A stretch of 18,127 bases of DNA, from positions 1 through 18,127 of the forward strand of contig CAXMNG010000116.1 in the NCBI GenBank assembly GCA_964194585.1, in the 5' to 3' direction. This document shows, in pieces, positions 6,700-15,342 of this stretch. Under the pieces are notes generated by a model. That model had not been told where the DNA came from. It was given only the letters and a program-made list of their open reading frames with translations, and did not search any database. A program made the translations under genes and the position numbers. Origin of the DNA: JAABYT01 sp964194585. Lineage in GTDB: Bacteria > Pseudomonadota > Gammaproteobacteria > HK1. Numbering within the stretch: the first letter of the stretch is position 1; each line of letters opens with the position of its first letter.

Positions 6700-7761
6700 C
6701 TAGCCGAGCGCCTCGGCAATGGCGCCGCCGAGATCGGCGGTGGTCGCCCTGCCCCCCAAGTCGGGGGTATGCAGCGATGGATCCACGAGGACGGTCTCGA
6801 TGGCTTTCTCGATTGCCAGGGCAGCGTCCGGGTGACCGAGGTGCTCGAGCATCATGGCGCCGGACCAAATCTGGCCGATGGGGTTGGCGACGCCTGAGCC
6901 GGCGATATCGGGCGCTGAGCCGTGAACCGGCTCGAACATGGATGGAAATTCCCGCGGCGGGTTGATGTTGGCCCCGGGAGCGATGCCGATGGTACCGGCC
7001 ACCGCCGGGCCAAGGTCGGAAAGAATGTCGCCGAATAGATTGCTGCCGACGACGACGTCAAACCAGTCCGGATGCAGCACGAAGTGGGCGGTGAGAATAT
7101 CGATATGGAATTGATCGGTGCGGATGTCGGGGTACTCGCTGGAGATGGCGCGAAAGCGTTCGTCCCAGTACGGCATGGTGTGGGTGATGCCATTGGATTT
7201 GGTGGCGGACGTCACGTGCCGGGCTTCCCGCGTGCACGCGAGCTCGAATGCGTAGCGCATGACCCTGTCGACACCCATGCGTGTGAAGACCGTCTCTTTC
7301 ATCACAATCTCGTTGTCGGTGCCCTCATAGAGACGCCCGCCGATCTCCGAATACTCGCCCTCGACATTTTCGCGCACGACGTAAAAGTCAATGTCGGCGG
7401 CGTCTCGATCGCGAAGCGGCGAGACGATTCCGTTCAGGAGTCGCACCGGACGCAGGTTGATGTACTGCTGGAAGCTGCGCCGGATCGGGATCAGCAACCC
7501 CCACAGAGACACGTGATCGGGAACGCCGGGAAATCCCACGGCGCCGAGAAAGATGGCGTCATGGCCGCGAATCTGATCGATGCCGTCCTCGGGCATCATG
7601 CGGCCGGTGCGCGCGTAGTGCTCGCAGCTCCAGGGAAACTCATCGAACTGAAACTCGATGCCGAAACGCCGGCCCGTGGCCTCCAGAACACCGATGGCCT
7701 CGGGCACGACCTCTTTTCCAATGCCGTCGCCGGGGATCACGGCGATTCGATGCTTGCTCAT
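6700..7761 (-). CDS. Tartrate dehydrogenase/decarboxylase or D-malate dehydrogenase (decarboxylating)
   Basis: Protein of 353 residues in the beta-decarboxylating hydroxyacid dehydrogenase family (isopropylmalate/isocitrate type). It binds NAD and a divalent metal and oxidises then decarboxylates a 2-hydroxy diacid in the cytosol. Visible motifs are IPGDGIGKEVVPE (9-21), YINLRPVRLL (100-109), VVRENVEGEYS (128-138), the catalytic Lys region TKSNG (187-191), HIDIL (219-223), GDILSDLGP with metal-binding Asp residues (244-252) and FEPVHGSAPDIAG (276-288). The SLWGLLIPIRRSFQQY and PYWDER segments match the TtuC/DmlA branch rather than LeuB. I cannot decide between tartrate and D-malate. The start at 7761 (MSKHRIAVIPGDGIGKEV) is chosen because family members begin there; an in-frame upstream extension to 7851 adds non-homologous residues. 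It is transcribed divergently from the diguanylate cyclase gene across a 104-bp gap. Confidence 0.88.
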   Translation of the reverse strand: MSKHRIAVIPGDGIGKEVVPEAIGVLEATGRRFGIEFQFDEFPWSCEHYARTGRMMPEDGIDQIRGHDAIFLGAVGFPGVPDHVSLWGLLIPIRRSFQQYINLRPVRLLNGIVSPLRDRDAADIDFYVVRENVEGEYSEIGGRLYEGTDNEIVMKETVFTRMGVDRVMRYAFELACTREARHVTSATKSNGITHTMPYWDERFRAISSEYPDIRTDQFHIDILTAHFVLHPDWFDVVVGSNLFGDILSDLGPAVAGTIGIAPGANINPPREFPSMFEPVHGSAPDIAGSGVANPIGQIWSGAMMLEHLGHPDAALAIEKAIETVLVDPSLHTPDLGGRATTADLGGAIAEALG

Positions 7762-7865
7762 GATTGCCTGCCTCGATTGCGGAGGCCGCGTGCAACCAGA
7801 TGCCCGCGGCAGAACGGCCCGGAGCTTAACCCAGGCGGCGCCCACTGTCATGGCGGTAGCCGCTG
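7762..7865. promoter_or_regulatory. Divergent promoter region, dehydrogenase / GGDEF protein
   Basis: These 104 bp separate two divergent start codons and must carry both promoters or the upstream ends of both transcripts. I see no clear -35/-10 pair, operator or riboswitch. Neither start has a strong Shine-Dalgarno sequence. Confidence 0.4.
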
Positions 7866-9977
7866 ATGGCCGCTAACACAGAACTCAGACTGCAGCTCAA
7901 GGACAGCGAGGATCGCTTCCGGAATCTCATCGAGGGTTCGATTCAGGGGATCCTGATCCATCGCAACTGGACGCCACTGTTCCTCAATCCCGCCTACGCA
8001 ACGATCCTGGGCTACGACTCGCCCGAAGAACTGATGGCACTCGGCAGCGTCGAAAATCACCTGGCGCCCTACGAGCGCGAACGCCGCCGGCGTTACATGG
8101 AAGCCCGCATGAGAGGGGAACCGGCACCGAGCCAGTACGAGTTCGACGCCGTGCGCAAACACGGCACTATCGTTACGCTGCAGAACGTCGTCAGCGTCGT
8201 GAAATGGGACGGTGACCAGGCGATTCAGAGTACCATCATCGACGTAACGGAACGCCGGCGCGCGGAAGAGGGACTGCGCTGGAGCGAGCAGCGCTTTCGC
8301 GACTTCGCCGACACCGCCGCCGACTGGTTTTGGGAACTCGACACCGATCTTCGCTTGAGCTACTTGTCCGAGCGTTACCACGAGATCACCGGTAACTCGG
8401 CTCAGAACCTGCTCGGTCTCACGCACACGGAATGGCTGGAGACCATCTGCCCGAACGAAGAAGCTCGACACGCGCACATCGAGAAACTCAAGAGTGACAA
8501 ACAATTCAACAATCTGGAGCTGGAGGTCATCGGCGCCGACGGCCAACGCCGCATACACACCATCAGCGGCAAACCCGTTTTTGACCAGAATGGTACTTTT
8601 CAAGGCTACCGCGGCACCGGCCGTGACGTGACCGGACCCCACCGCATGTCACGCCTGCTCGCGCACCAGGCAAGCCACGACCCGCTGACCGGGCTGGTGA
8701 ACCGGCGGGTATTCGAGGAACGCCTGTGCCGCGTACTGGACGCGGCACGCAATGGTAACGGTGAGCACGCGCTTTGCTATCTGGACCTCGATGAATTCAA
8801 AGTCGTCAACGATACCTGCGGACACACGGCTGGTGATCACCTTTTGAAACAGGTGAGCGGCTTACTGCGCACCCAGGTGCGCCAGCGCGATACCCTCGCG
8901 CGGCTCGGAGGCGATGAGTTCGGCGTTATCATCGAGCACTGCAGCCTCGAACAGGCGGAGCGTCTCAGCGAATCGATCCGAAAGTCCATCAGCAGCTTTC
9001 GCTTCGTCTGGAAAGGCGCGAGCTTCCAGATCGGTGTCAGCATCGGTTTGATGCCCATATCGCGCACCAACCAGAGCGTCGAGGATCTTCTGTCCGCTAC
9101 CGATAACGCCTGCTATCTCGCAAAGGAGCACGGCCGCAATCGTGTCCACATCTGCTCCAGCGACGATCTCGAGCTCGCCCGCCGCCGCCAGGAAGCACAC
9201 TGGCTGACGCGCATCAACAATGCACTCGAAGAACAACTCCTGTCCCTGCTGGTGTATCCCATATTGCCATTGAACCCCACGTCATCCGCCGACGGCTCAG
9301 CCGAGATGCAATCCTTCGAATTGCAATTGCGCATGCAGGATGGCCAGGGTGGCGAGGTTCCGGCCACGGAATTCCTGCCAGCCGCCGAGCGCTGCCACAT
9401 CGCGCCGGAACTCGACCGCTGGGCGTTCCAACAGGCGTTGCGCTGGCTCGCCGACGACACGGACCGACTCCGCACGCTCAAGCATTGCTGTATCGACCTG
9501 ACCACGGCGTCATTGCGCGATGACGATTTCGTCGACGATACCATCGTGCTTTTGAACGAGAGCCAGGTTTCGGCCGATAAGCTGTGCTTCGGGCTGTCCG
9601 AATCGGTATTGCTAGACGGCAATTCGGCGAGTAGTCGTTTCATCGACTGCATGCGCGAGCTTGGCGCCCACTTTTCCGTCAACGGCTTTGGCACCGGACA
9701 CGCGACCGTCCGTACCATCGCGCAGTTGCCGGTGGACTCCCTCAAGCTGCACGCGGATATCGTCAACGATGTGGTCGACAATCCCGTGGCGATGATCCTG
9801 GCGCGCAACCTGGTGGAAATCGCCCGGGAAACAGGCAAGCAGTCTGTCGCGCCGCGGGTGGAATCCGAGGCCGTGCTCCAGGTGCTGCGTGAGATAGGAG
9901 TGGAATTCGCCGTTGGCCCCGCGATCGGCAAACCCAAAGCCTACGAAAGCCCGCGCAAACGCGCGCGCCACGCCTGA
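7866..9977 (+). CDS. PAS-PAS-GGDEF-degenerate EAL signalling protein (diguanylate cyclase)
   Basis: Cytosolic protein of 703 residues with no membrane segment. Two PAS sensor domains (about 12-128 and 142-256, the first ending IDVTERR) are followed by a GGDEF domain (about 268-430) and an EAL-like domain (about 445-695). The cyclase signature GGDEF is intact at 348-352, and the product-inhibition I-site RxxD is at 339-342 with the normal five-residue spacing, so it should make c-di-GMP with feedback control. The EAL part looks inactive. The EAL motif region reads FELQLR (484-489). The metal-binding DDFGTG is NGFGTG (606-611). The K-x-D motif is LKLHADI (626-632). The usual AEGVE is APRVES (662-667). 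It may serve as a c-di-GMP or protein binding module. Its TGA lies 7 bp from the dnaE2 stop, convergent. Confidence 0.9.
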   Translation: MAANTELRLQLKDSEDRFRNLIEGSIQGILIHRNWTPLFLNPAYATILGYDSPEELMALGSVENHLAPYERERRRRYMEARMRGEPAPSQYEFDAVRKHGTIVTLQNVVSVVKWDGDQAIQSTIIDVTERRRAEEGLRWSEQRFRDFADTAADWFWELDTDLRLSYLSERYHEITGNSAQNLLGLTHTEWLETICPNEEARHAHIEKLKSDKQFNNLELEVIGADGQRRIHTISGKPVFDQNGTFQGYRGTGRDVTGPHRMSRLLAHQASHDPLTGLVNRRVFEERLCRVLDAARNGNGEHALCYLDLDEFKVVNDTCGHTAGDHLLKQVSGLLRTQVRQRDTLARLGGDEFGVIIEHCSLEQAERLSESIRKSISSFRFVWKGASFQIGVSIGLMPISRTNQSVEDLLSATDNACYLAKEHGRNRVHICSSDDLELARRRQEAHWLTRINNALEEQLLSLLVYPILPLNPTSSADGSAEMQSFELQLRMQDGQGGEVPATEFLPAAERCHIAPELDRWAFQQALRWLADDTDRLRTLKHCCIDLTTASLRDDDFVDDTIVLLNESQVSADKLCFGLSESVLLDGNSASSRFIDCMRELGAHFSVNGFGTGHATVRTIAQLPVDSLKLHADIVNDVVDNPVAMILARNLVEIARETGKQSVAPRVESEAVLQVLREIGVEFAVGPAIGKPKAYESPRKRARHA

Positions 9978-9984
9978 GGGATAT

Positions 9985-12900
9985 CTAAAAATCCCGGGAG
10001 CTGGTGTGCAGGCGCCCGAGCAGATGGCTGAGATCGATGATGCGCCCGACCACCAGATGCACTACCTCGCCTTCGCGCTCGATGGTGCCGTAAATACCCA
10101 CCATCCGGGACCCCACCACCTCGCGCCGCTGGCGCTCCACGACCCAGGGCCACACGACCACATTGATATGGCCGGTCTCGTCCTCGAGGGTCATGAAGAC
10201 GACGCCGCTGGCGGTGGAAGGACGCTGGCGATTGATGACGATGCCGGCTGCGCGAACATGCTCGCCGTGGCGACAGCGCCGGATCTCGGCGGCCGTCGCC
10301 ATGCGCAAAGTTTTCAGACGGGTGCGCAGCAACGCCACCGGATGCCTGCCGAGGGTGAGCCCGAGGCTCTGAAAGTCCGCCACCAGGTTCTGCCCTTCGC
10401 CGGGCACTGGCAACATCGGCTCGGCTTCGTTGAAGTCAGGAGCTACCAGCAGTGGCAACGGCGCCTCGACGCCGAGCACCTGCCAGTGCGCCCTGTGACG
10501 GTTACCCGCGAAACGCTCGAGCGCACCAGCACCGGCCAGCCGGTTCATATCCTGATGCCTGATGCGGCTACGTCTCGTGAGGTCCGCGATGCTGGCGAAG
10601 GGCGCCTCGGCACGTGCCGTTGTCAGGGCCTCGGCGCTCTTCTCGGCGAAGCTCTTGATCATGCGAAAGCCCAGGCGCAGGGCCAGCCTGCATTTCTCAC
10701 CGGCATCCGCGCCGCTGGCGTTCCTCTCCAGAGTGCAGTCCCAGAAGCTCGCGGCCACATCCACCGGAAGCACCTGGACGCCGTGACGGCGGGCGTCCTG
10801 GACGAGCTGCGAAGGCGCATAGAAGCCCATGGGCTGACTGTTCAGGAGTGCGCAGGCAAAAACCGCTGGCTCGTGGCATTTCAGCCAGGCGGACACGTAT
10901 ACCAGCAGGGCGAAGCTCGCTGAGTGGGATTCGGGAAAACCGTAGTCGCCGAAACCCTGGATCTGCTGGAAGATCCGGCGCGCGAAAGCCTCATCGTAAC
11001 CGCGCTCGCGCATCCCCGATATGAGGCGTTCCTCGAAGGGCGCAAGACCGCCGCGCCGGCGCCAGGCGGCCATGGCACGGCGAAGCTGATCCGCTTCACC
11101 GGGACTGAAGCCGGCTGCCACCACCGCAAGCTGCATCGCCTGCTCCTGGAAGATGGGCACGCCGAGGGTGCGCTCGAGCACCGCGCGCACCCCTGGCGAC
11201 GGATAGCTCACCGGCTCGATACCCTGGCGACGGCGCAAGTAAGGGTGCACCATGCCGCCCTGGATGGGGCCCGGGCGCACGATGGCCACCTCGATGACCA
11301 AATCGTAGAAGCACTTGGGAAGCATGCGCGGCAGCATGGCCATCTGCGCGCGGGATTCGATCTGGAACACACCGACAGTGTCGGCACGCTGGATCATCGC
11401 GTAGACCCGGCGGTCCTCCGCCGGTACCGTGGCCATGCTGAGTTGCCGGCCGCGATGCTCGGCGATGAGATCGAAGCTCTTGTGTATGGCCGTCAACATG
11501 CCGAGCGCCAGCACGTCCACCTTGAGCAGACCCAAAGCCTCCAGATCGTCCTTGTCCCATTGGATGACGGTGCGATTCACCATGGCCGCATTCTCGATAG
11601 GCACCAGCGCCGACAAGTCGTCGCGGGCGATGACGAAACCGCCGGTGTGCTGAGACAGGTGCCTCGGAAAACTCACCAGGCTGTCCACCAGGGTCGCGAG
11701 GCGATGCACCAAGGGATTATCCGGATCAAATCCCAGCTCACGGAACCGTTCCGGTATTACCTGCTTACCGTCCCACCACATGAGCGACTTGGCGAGACGA
11801 TCCACCTGGGCGAGATCGAAGCCCAACGCCTTGCCCACATCACGCACGGCACTGCGCGGCTGATAGGTGACGACGGTGGCGGCAATGGCGGTGCGCTCGC
11901 GCCCATACTTTTCGTAGATGTACTGGATGACCTCCTCGCGCCGCTCGTGCTCGAAGTCCACGTCGATGTCCGGCGGCTCGTTGCGCTCCCGGGAGATGAA
12001 GCGCTCGAAAAGCATCTCCATGCGTGCAGGATCTACTTCGGTGATACCTAAGCAGAAGCACACGGCGGAATTGGCGGCGGAGCCACGACCCTGGCACAGA
12101 ATTTCCTGGCGGCGTGCAAAACGCACGATGTCATACACGGTGAGAAAGTAAGGCTCGTAGCGGAGATCGGCGATCAACGCGAGCTCGTGTTCGATTTTTT
12201 CGCGCTGCTTCGATGAAATGCCTTCGGGCCAGCGCCTGCGGATGCCCTCTTCGGTGAGCGCACGCAGATGTTCGCCGGCGGTCATCCCCGCCGGCACCAG
12301 CTCCTCGGGATACTCGTAGCGCAACTCGTCCAGGGAAAAGTGGCAACGCGCGGCGATGGCGACGCTCTCTTCGAGCAACTCCCGGGGATAGAGACAGGCA
12401 AGGCGCTCGCGGCTGCGCAAGCATCGCTCGCCGTTGGCGTAAAGGTGCAAACCGGCATCGGCCAAAGTGCGGCCGAGGCGGATGGCGCAAAGGGTATCCT
12501 GCAACGCCCGCCGCGAACGGCTGTGCATGTGCACATCTCCGGCTGCCGTGAGTGGCAGACCCGCGCGCTCCGCCAGACGCACGAGCCGTGTGAGAAGCAG
12601 CGCGTCGTCGCGGCCACAGAGGCGTTCCACGGCAAGCCACGCGCGCCCGGGGAAACGCTCCGCGACCCAACGGGCTTGGGACTCGCCCGGGCCGGGCCCG
12701 GCCCCAAGGTCGCCAGGGTCCCCCGGCAACCACAATGCCAGGCAGCCCTCCAAATCCATCTGCAGATCGTCCAGCGTGAGCCGGTAGCTGCCCTTGTCCG
12801 CGGCCCGGCGCCCGCGGGTGATGAGGCGGGCAAGCCGGCCATAGGCGGCCCGATCGGTGGCCAGCAGCACCAGGCGGAGACTCCCCTCCACGGTGAGCTC

Positions 12901-13113
12901 GCTGCCGATAATCAGCGCGAGATCACACTCCCTGGCCGCCGTGTGGGCGCGCACCACGCCTGCCAGCGAGCATTCGTCGGTAATGGCGATGGCGGCGTAA
13001 CCCAGCTGCGCGGCCCGCAGCACCAGCTCCTCCGGATGCGAGGCACCCCTGAGAAAGCTGAAGTTGGAGACCGCGTGCAGCTCAGCATAGCCGGGCTTCG
13101 CTGTCGCTGGCAT
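9985..13113 (-). CDS. dnaE2: Error-prone DNA polymerase DnaE2 (ImuC)
   Basis: Protein of 1042 residues, full length for DnaE2. This C-family polymerase performs SOS-induced translesion synthesis and mutagenesis. The N-terminal PHP domain begins YAELHAVSNFSFLRGASHPEEL with AIAITDECSLAGVVRAH. The catalytic palm has DIDVDFEHERREEVIQYIYE from about residue 382, whose Asp382 and Asp384 match the polymerase metal ligands, followed by VVTYQPRSAVRDVGKALGFD. KVDVLALGMLTAI supplies the third-Asp region. After the fingers (GPIQGGMVHPYLRRRQG) and a helix-hairpin-helix region, a C-terminal OB-fold (HVRAAGIVINRQRP through GHINVVVWP) leads to the ending SRDF typical of DnaE2. The ATG at 13113 is preceded by AGGGA at suitable spacing and a LexA-box promoter. 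In many proteobacteria it follows imuA and imuB; neither is next to it here. Confidence 0.95.
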   Translation of the reverse strand: MPATAKPGYAELHAVSNFSFLRGASHPEELVLRAAQLGYAAIAITDECSLAGVVRAHTAARECDLALIIGSELTVEGSLRLVLLATDRAAYGRLARLITRGRRAADKGSYRLTLDDLQMDLEGCLALWLPGDPGDLGAGPGPGESQARWVAERFPGRAWLAVERLCGRDDALLLTRLVRLAERAGLPLTAAGDVHMHSRSRRALQDTLCAIRLGRTLADAGLHLYANGERCLRSRERLACLYPRELLEESVAIAARCHFSLDELRYEYPEELVPAGMTAGEHLRALTEEGIRRRWPEGISSKQREKIEHELALIADLRYEPYFLTVYDIVRFARRQEILCQGRGSAANSAVCFCLGITEVDPARMEMLFERFISRERNEPPDIDVDFEHERREEVIQYIYEKYGRERTAIAATVVTYQPRSAVRDVGKALGFDLAQVDRLAKSLMWWDGKQVIPERFRELGFDPDNPLVHRLATLVDSLVSFPRHLSQHTGGFVIARDDLSALVPIENAAMVNRTVIQWDKDDLEALGLLKVDVLALGMLTAIHKSFDLIAEHRGRQLSMATVPAEDRRVYAMIQRADTVGVFQIESRAQMAMLPRMLPKCFYDLVIEVAIVRPGPIQGGMVHPYLRRRQGIEPVSYPSPGVRAVLERTLGVPIFQEQAMQLAVVAAGFSPGEADQLRRAMAAWRRRGGLAPFEERLISGMRERGYDEAFARRIFQQIQGFGDYGFPESHSASFALLVYVSAWLKCHEPAVFACALLNSQPMGFYAPSQLVQDARRHGVQVLPVDVAASFWDCTLERNASGADAGEKCRLALRLGFRMIKSFAEKSAEALTTARAEAPFASIADLTRRSRIRHQDMNRLAGAGALERFAGNRHRAHWQVLGVEAPLPLLVAPDFNEAEPMLPVPGEGQNLVADFQSLGLTLGRHPVALLRTRLKTLRMATAAEIRRCRHGEHVRAAGIVINRQRPSTASGVVFMTLEDETGHINVVVWPWVVERQRREVVGSRMVGIYGTIEREGEVVHLVVGRIIDLSHLLGRLHTSSRDF

Positions 13114-13138
13114 GGGTTATCCCTGAGCTGACCTCATA

Positions 13139-13158
13139 TACTGACTTTATATACAGTA
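13139..13158 (-). promoter_or_regulatory. LexA operator (SOS box) of dnaE2
   Basis: The plus strand reads TACTGACTTTATATACAGTA, which contains CTG-N10-CAG with an AT-rich centre and symmetric TA flanks, close to the gammaproteobacterial LexA consensus TACTGTATATATATACAGTA. It ends 25 bp before the dnaE2 ATG and covers the predicted -10 element, so LexA binding would block transcription until DNA damage. The kinase gene on the other side begins 120 bp away. Confidence 0.88.
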
Positions 13159-13174
13159 TACGAAGTCCGGGCAA
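13146..13174 (-). promoter_or_regulatory. Predicted sigma-70 promoter of dnaE2
   Basis: On the minus strand TTGCCC (13174-13169) and TATAAA (13151-13146) are 17 bases apart, a good sigma-70 arrangement. The -10 lies inside the LexA operator. Transcription would start near 13139, giving a leader of roughly 25 bases before the dnaE2 start. Confidence 0.6.
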
Positions 13175-13277
13175 GTGTGGCCCGGGGCTGGCGCAACACA
13201 GACAGACTTCGACTCATTGAGCCCTGCCCTCCGAACCGCTATGTTGTTGTAACCAGGACCAGATCCCGGCAACAACC

Positions 13278-15221
13278 GTGAGCCCGGCCAGACACCACCA
13301 CGCCCTGCCTGAAGGTTATCGTCTGCACTGGTACGAGATCGATTCGATCCTCGGCCAGGGCGGATTCGGCATCACCTATCTGGCCCGCGATTCCAACCTC
13401 GAGCAGCTGGTCGCCATCAAGGAATTCTTGCCCAGCGACCTGGCGGTGCGCACCCAGGACAGCACCGTGCAACCCTTGAGCGCCGGTCACACCGATACCT
13501 ACGGCTGGGGCTTGAATCGATTTCTCACCGAGGCGCGCACGCTGGCGAAGTTTCGCCACCCCAACATCGTGCGCGTCATGAGCGTGTTCGAGGCGAACAA
13601 CACCGCGTACATGGTCATGGAGTACGAACGCGGGGAAAGCTTCGAGAACCTGCTCAAGTTCAAACAGGTGGGCGGCGAGCAGACACTGAAGAATATTCTC
13701 CTACCGTTGCTGGACGGACTGGAGCTCGTGCACGACGCAGGATTCATCCACAGGGATATCAAGCCCAGTAACGTGTACCTGCGCGAAGACGGCGTACCGG
13801 TACTGCTCGATTTCGGCTCTGCGCGACTCGCCCTGGGCGTGGAAACGCGCACCTTGACCAGCCTCGTATCCCCGGGTTACGCACCTTTCGAGCAATACAA
13901 CGCCACCCGTGAAAGCGATAAGCAGGGCCCCTGGACCGACATCTATGCACTCGGCGCGACCATGTACCGGGCGGTGACCGGAAAGGGCCCAGTCGACGCC
14001 GCGGCGCGCGCCAATCTGCTCCTCGACGAGGGGCGCGATCCCTTTCAGCCCTGCGCGCAAATGGCGCTGGAGGATTATTCGCAAGCCTTTCTCCAGGCCA
14101 TCGACCGTGCGCTGGCCTTCCCGCCGGGGGATCGCCCCCAGTCGGTGGATGCCTGGCGGCAGCTGGTGGTTGCCGGCGCGGTGGACTGGGAAGCCGAAAC
14201 CGTCGCCGTCAGCATGAATGCGGCCTCGATCAAACAGGTGGATTTCGCCCTCGAAGACGGCAGCGCAACGACGGCGCCTGTGGCCGCCACCGATACCGCC
14301 ACCAGGACGGTGCCGATGGCCGAGCCGGAAGCGGCTTCCGAGACCCCGCCGACAGCGAATGCGTCCGGTCGCGGCTGGTTCATTGCCACCAGCATCGTCG
14401 CGGTTGCCGGTATCGCCGTGGCGGCGTGGTTGAGCCTGCGCCCGGCGACGCGGGACGCTGCCGCACCGACCGAGATAGCGGCCGCCACGCCGGCCCCGTC
14501 ACCGACCCTGCCGGCGGTTAAACCCGTCGACGAGTCCCGGGCGCAACCGCCGGTGAAAAATAGTAGCCGCGATGTCACGCAGGGTCCGGCGGCGAGCGGC
14601 GCTCTGGCCGCACCGGCTCCGGCAACCAACGCCATCCCGGCAGAGAACAAGCCATCGGCACCCGATGCCACTGCCACGGTCGGCGCGTCGACGCCGGCAA
14701 CCAAGGCGCCGGCGCCCGCTCCGACGCCGAAGAAGAGTCCGGAAAAGGTGGCTACAGTCGTGCCGACACCCGCTCCGACGCCGAAGAAAAAAGCCCCGGA
14801 AAAGGTGGCCAAAGTCGCGCCGGCACCCGCGAAGAAGCCCCCCGAAGCCCCGTCGGTGTCGAAGAAATCGACATCCAAGAAGTCGGCGCGGCCACGCACC
14901 CGGGAAGAGAAAGTCGCAGCGCTTCTCGTCACCGGCGGCGAGAATCTGCGCGCCGGTCGGCTCACCAAGCCGAAGAAGCGCAACGCCCTTTCGGACTACC
15001 TTACGGTGCTGGCCATTGACAAGCACAACATAGCCGCGCGCCGGGGCGTCGAGCACATCGTCGAGCGGTACGTGGCGAAGGCTCGGGAAGCCACCGGCTA
15101 CCTGCGCCAAGCCCGTTTCGTCCTCGACGCGATGAAGCTGCGCAAATGGCCGCAAGCCATCCTCGACCCGTTGTTCGCCGAATACCGCGAGGCCGATAAG
15201 CTCTTGACGGCGGCCCGCTAG
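13278..15221 (+). CDS. Membrane-anchored Hanks-type Ser/Thr protein kinase
   Basis: Protein of 647 residues from a GTG start; no better in-frame start is visible upstream. The kinase domain (about 15-300) has the Gly loop GQGGFGITYLA (26-36), the ATP-binding Lys in VAIKEF (Lys48), the helix-C Glu in FLTEAR (Glu85), the catalytic HRDIKPSN (158-165), DFGSAR (178-183) and SPGYAPFEQY (198-207), so it should be active. After a cytosolic linker, GWFIATSIVAVAGIAVAAWL (366-385) is a single membrane helix. A long Pro/Ala/Lys-rich spacer (about 390-540) then leads to a C-terminal helical domain (about 542-645) that would lie in the periplasm. That domain holds a TPR-like pattern (NALSDYLTVLAIDKHNIAARRG) and may sense an envelope signal. 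Targets are unknown. The gene is divergent from dnaE2, and its promoter could not be pinned down. Confidence 0.9.
   Translation: MSPARHHHALPEGYRLHWYEIDSILGQGGFGITYLARDSNLEQLVAIKEFLPSDLAVRTQDSTVQPLSAGHTDTYGWGLNRFLTEARTLAKFRHPNIVRVMSVFEANNTAYMVMEYERGESFENLLKFKQVGGEQTLKNILLPLLDGLELVHDAGFIHRDIKPSNVYLREDGVPVLLDFGSARLALGVETRTLTSLVSPGYAPFEQYNATRESDKQGPWTDIYALGATMYRAVTGKGPVDAAARANLLLDEGRDPFQPCAQMALEDYSQAFLQAIDRALAFPPGDRPQSVDAWRQLVVAGAVDWEAETVAVSMNAASIKQVDFALEDGSATTAPVAATDTATRTVPMAEPEAASETPPTANASGRGWFIATSIVAVAGIAVAAWLSLRPATRDAAAPTEIAAATPAPSPTLPAVKPVDESRAQPPVKNSSRDVTQGPAASGALAAPAPATNAIPAENKPSAPDATATVGASTPATKAPAPAPTPKKSPEKVATVVPTPAPTPKKKAPEKVAKVAPAPAKKPPEAPSVSKKSTSKKSARPRTREEKVAALLVTGGENLRAGRLTKPKKRNALSDYLTVLAIDKHNIAARRGVEHIVERYVAKAREATGYLRQARFVLDAMKLRKWPQAILDPLFAEYREADKLLTAAR
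14713..14817 (+). repeat. Two-copy tandem repeat in the kinase spacer
   Basis: The segment encoding PAPTPKK followed by SPEKVA or KAPEKVA occurs twice. Bases CCCGCTCCGACGCCGAAGAA are identical at 14715-14734 and 14769-14788 (54-bp period), and GGAAAAGGTGGC recurs at 14741 and 14798 (57-bp period after one added AAA codon). It lengthens the periplasmic Pro/Lys-rich linker and probably arose by slippage; copy number may vary between strains. Confidence 0.75.
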
Positions 15222-15254
15222 GCTCCCCTGCTCCTTCCCTGCTCCCCCGCCGGC

Positions 15255-15283
15255 TTGTCAGCGCGGCCAGAACCGGGTACACA
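15255..15283 (+). promoter_or_regulatory. Possible sigma-70 promoter for dgcN-dgcA
   Basis: TTGTCA at 15255-15260 (one mismatch to TTGACA) and TACACA at 15278-15283 (three mismatches to TATAAT) are separated by 17 bases, about 60 bp before the dgcN ATG. The -10 is weak, so this is tentative. The rest of the 121-bp gap shows no clear terminator after the kinase gene. Confidence 0.25.
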
Positions 15284-15342
15284 GGGCCGCGGCGCGATGC
15301 CGACGGACATCAATTAACAACGATTCGGGGAACCTGACCGCC

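Noticed and set aside
7762..7851. 30-residue N-terminal extension of the tartrate/D-malate dehydrogenase
   Set aside because: Family members begin at the IAVIPGDGIG strand; the extension is Arg/Pro-rich and lies in the divergent promoter region.
10924..12051. Plus-strand open frame (375 codons) inside dnaE2
   Set aside because: Antisense to the polymerase palm domain, whose catalytic residues are intact; no motif in the shadow.
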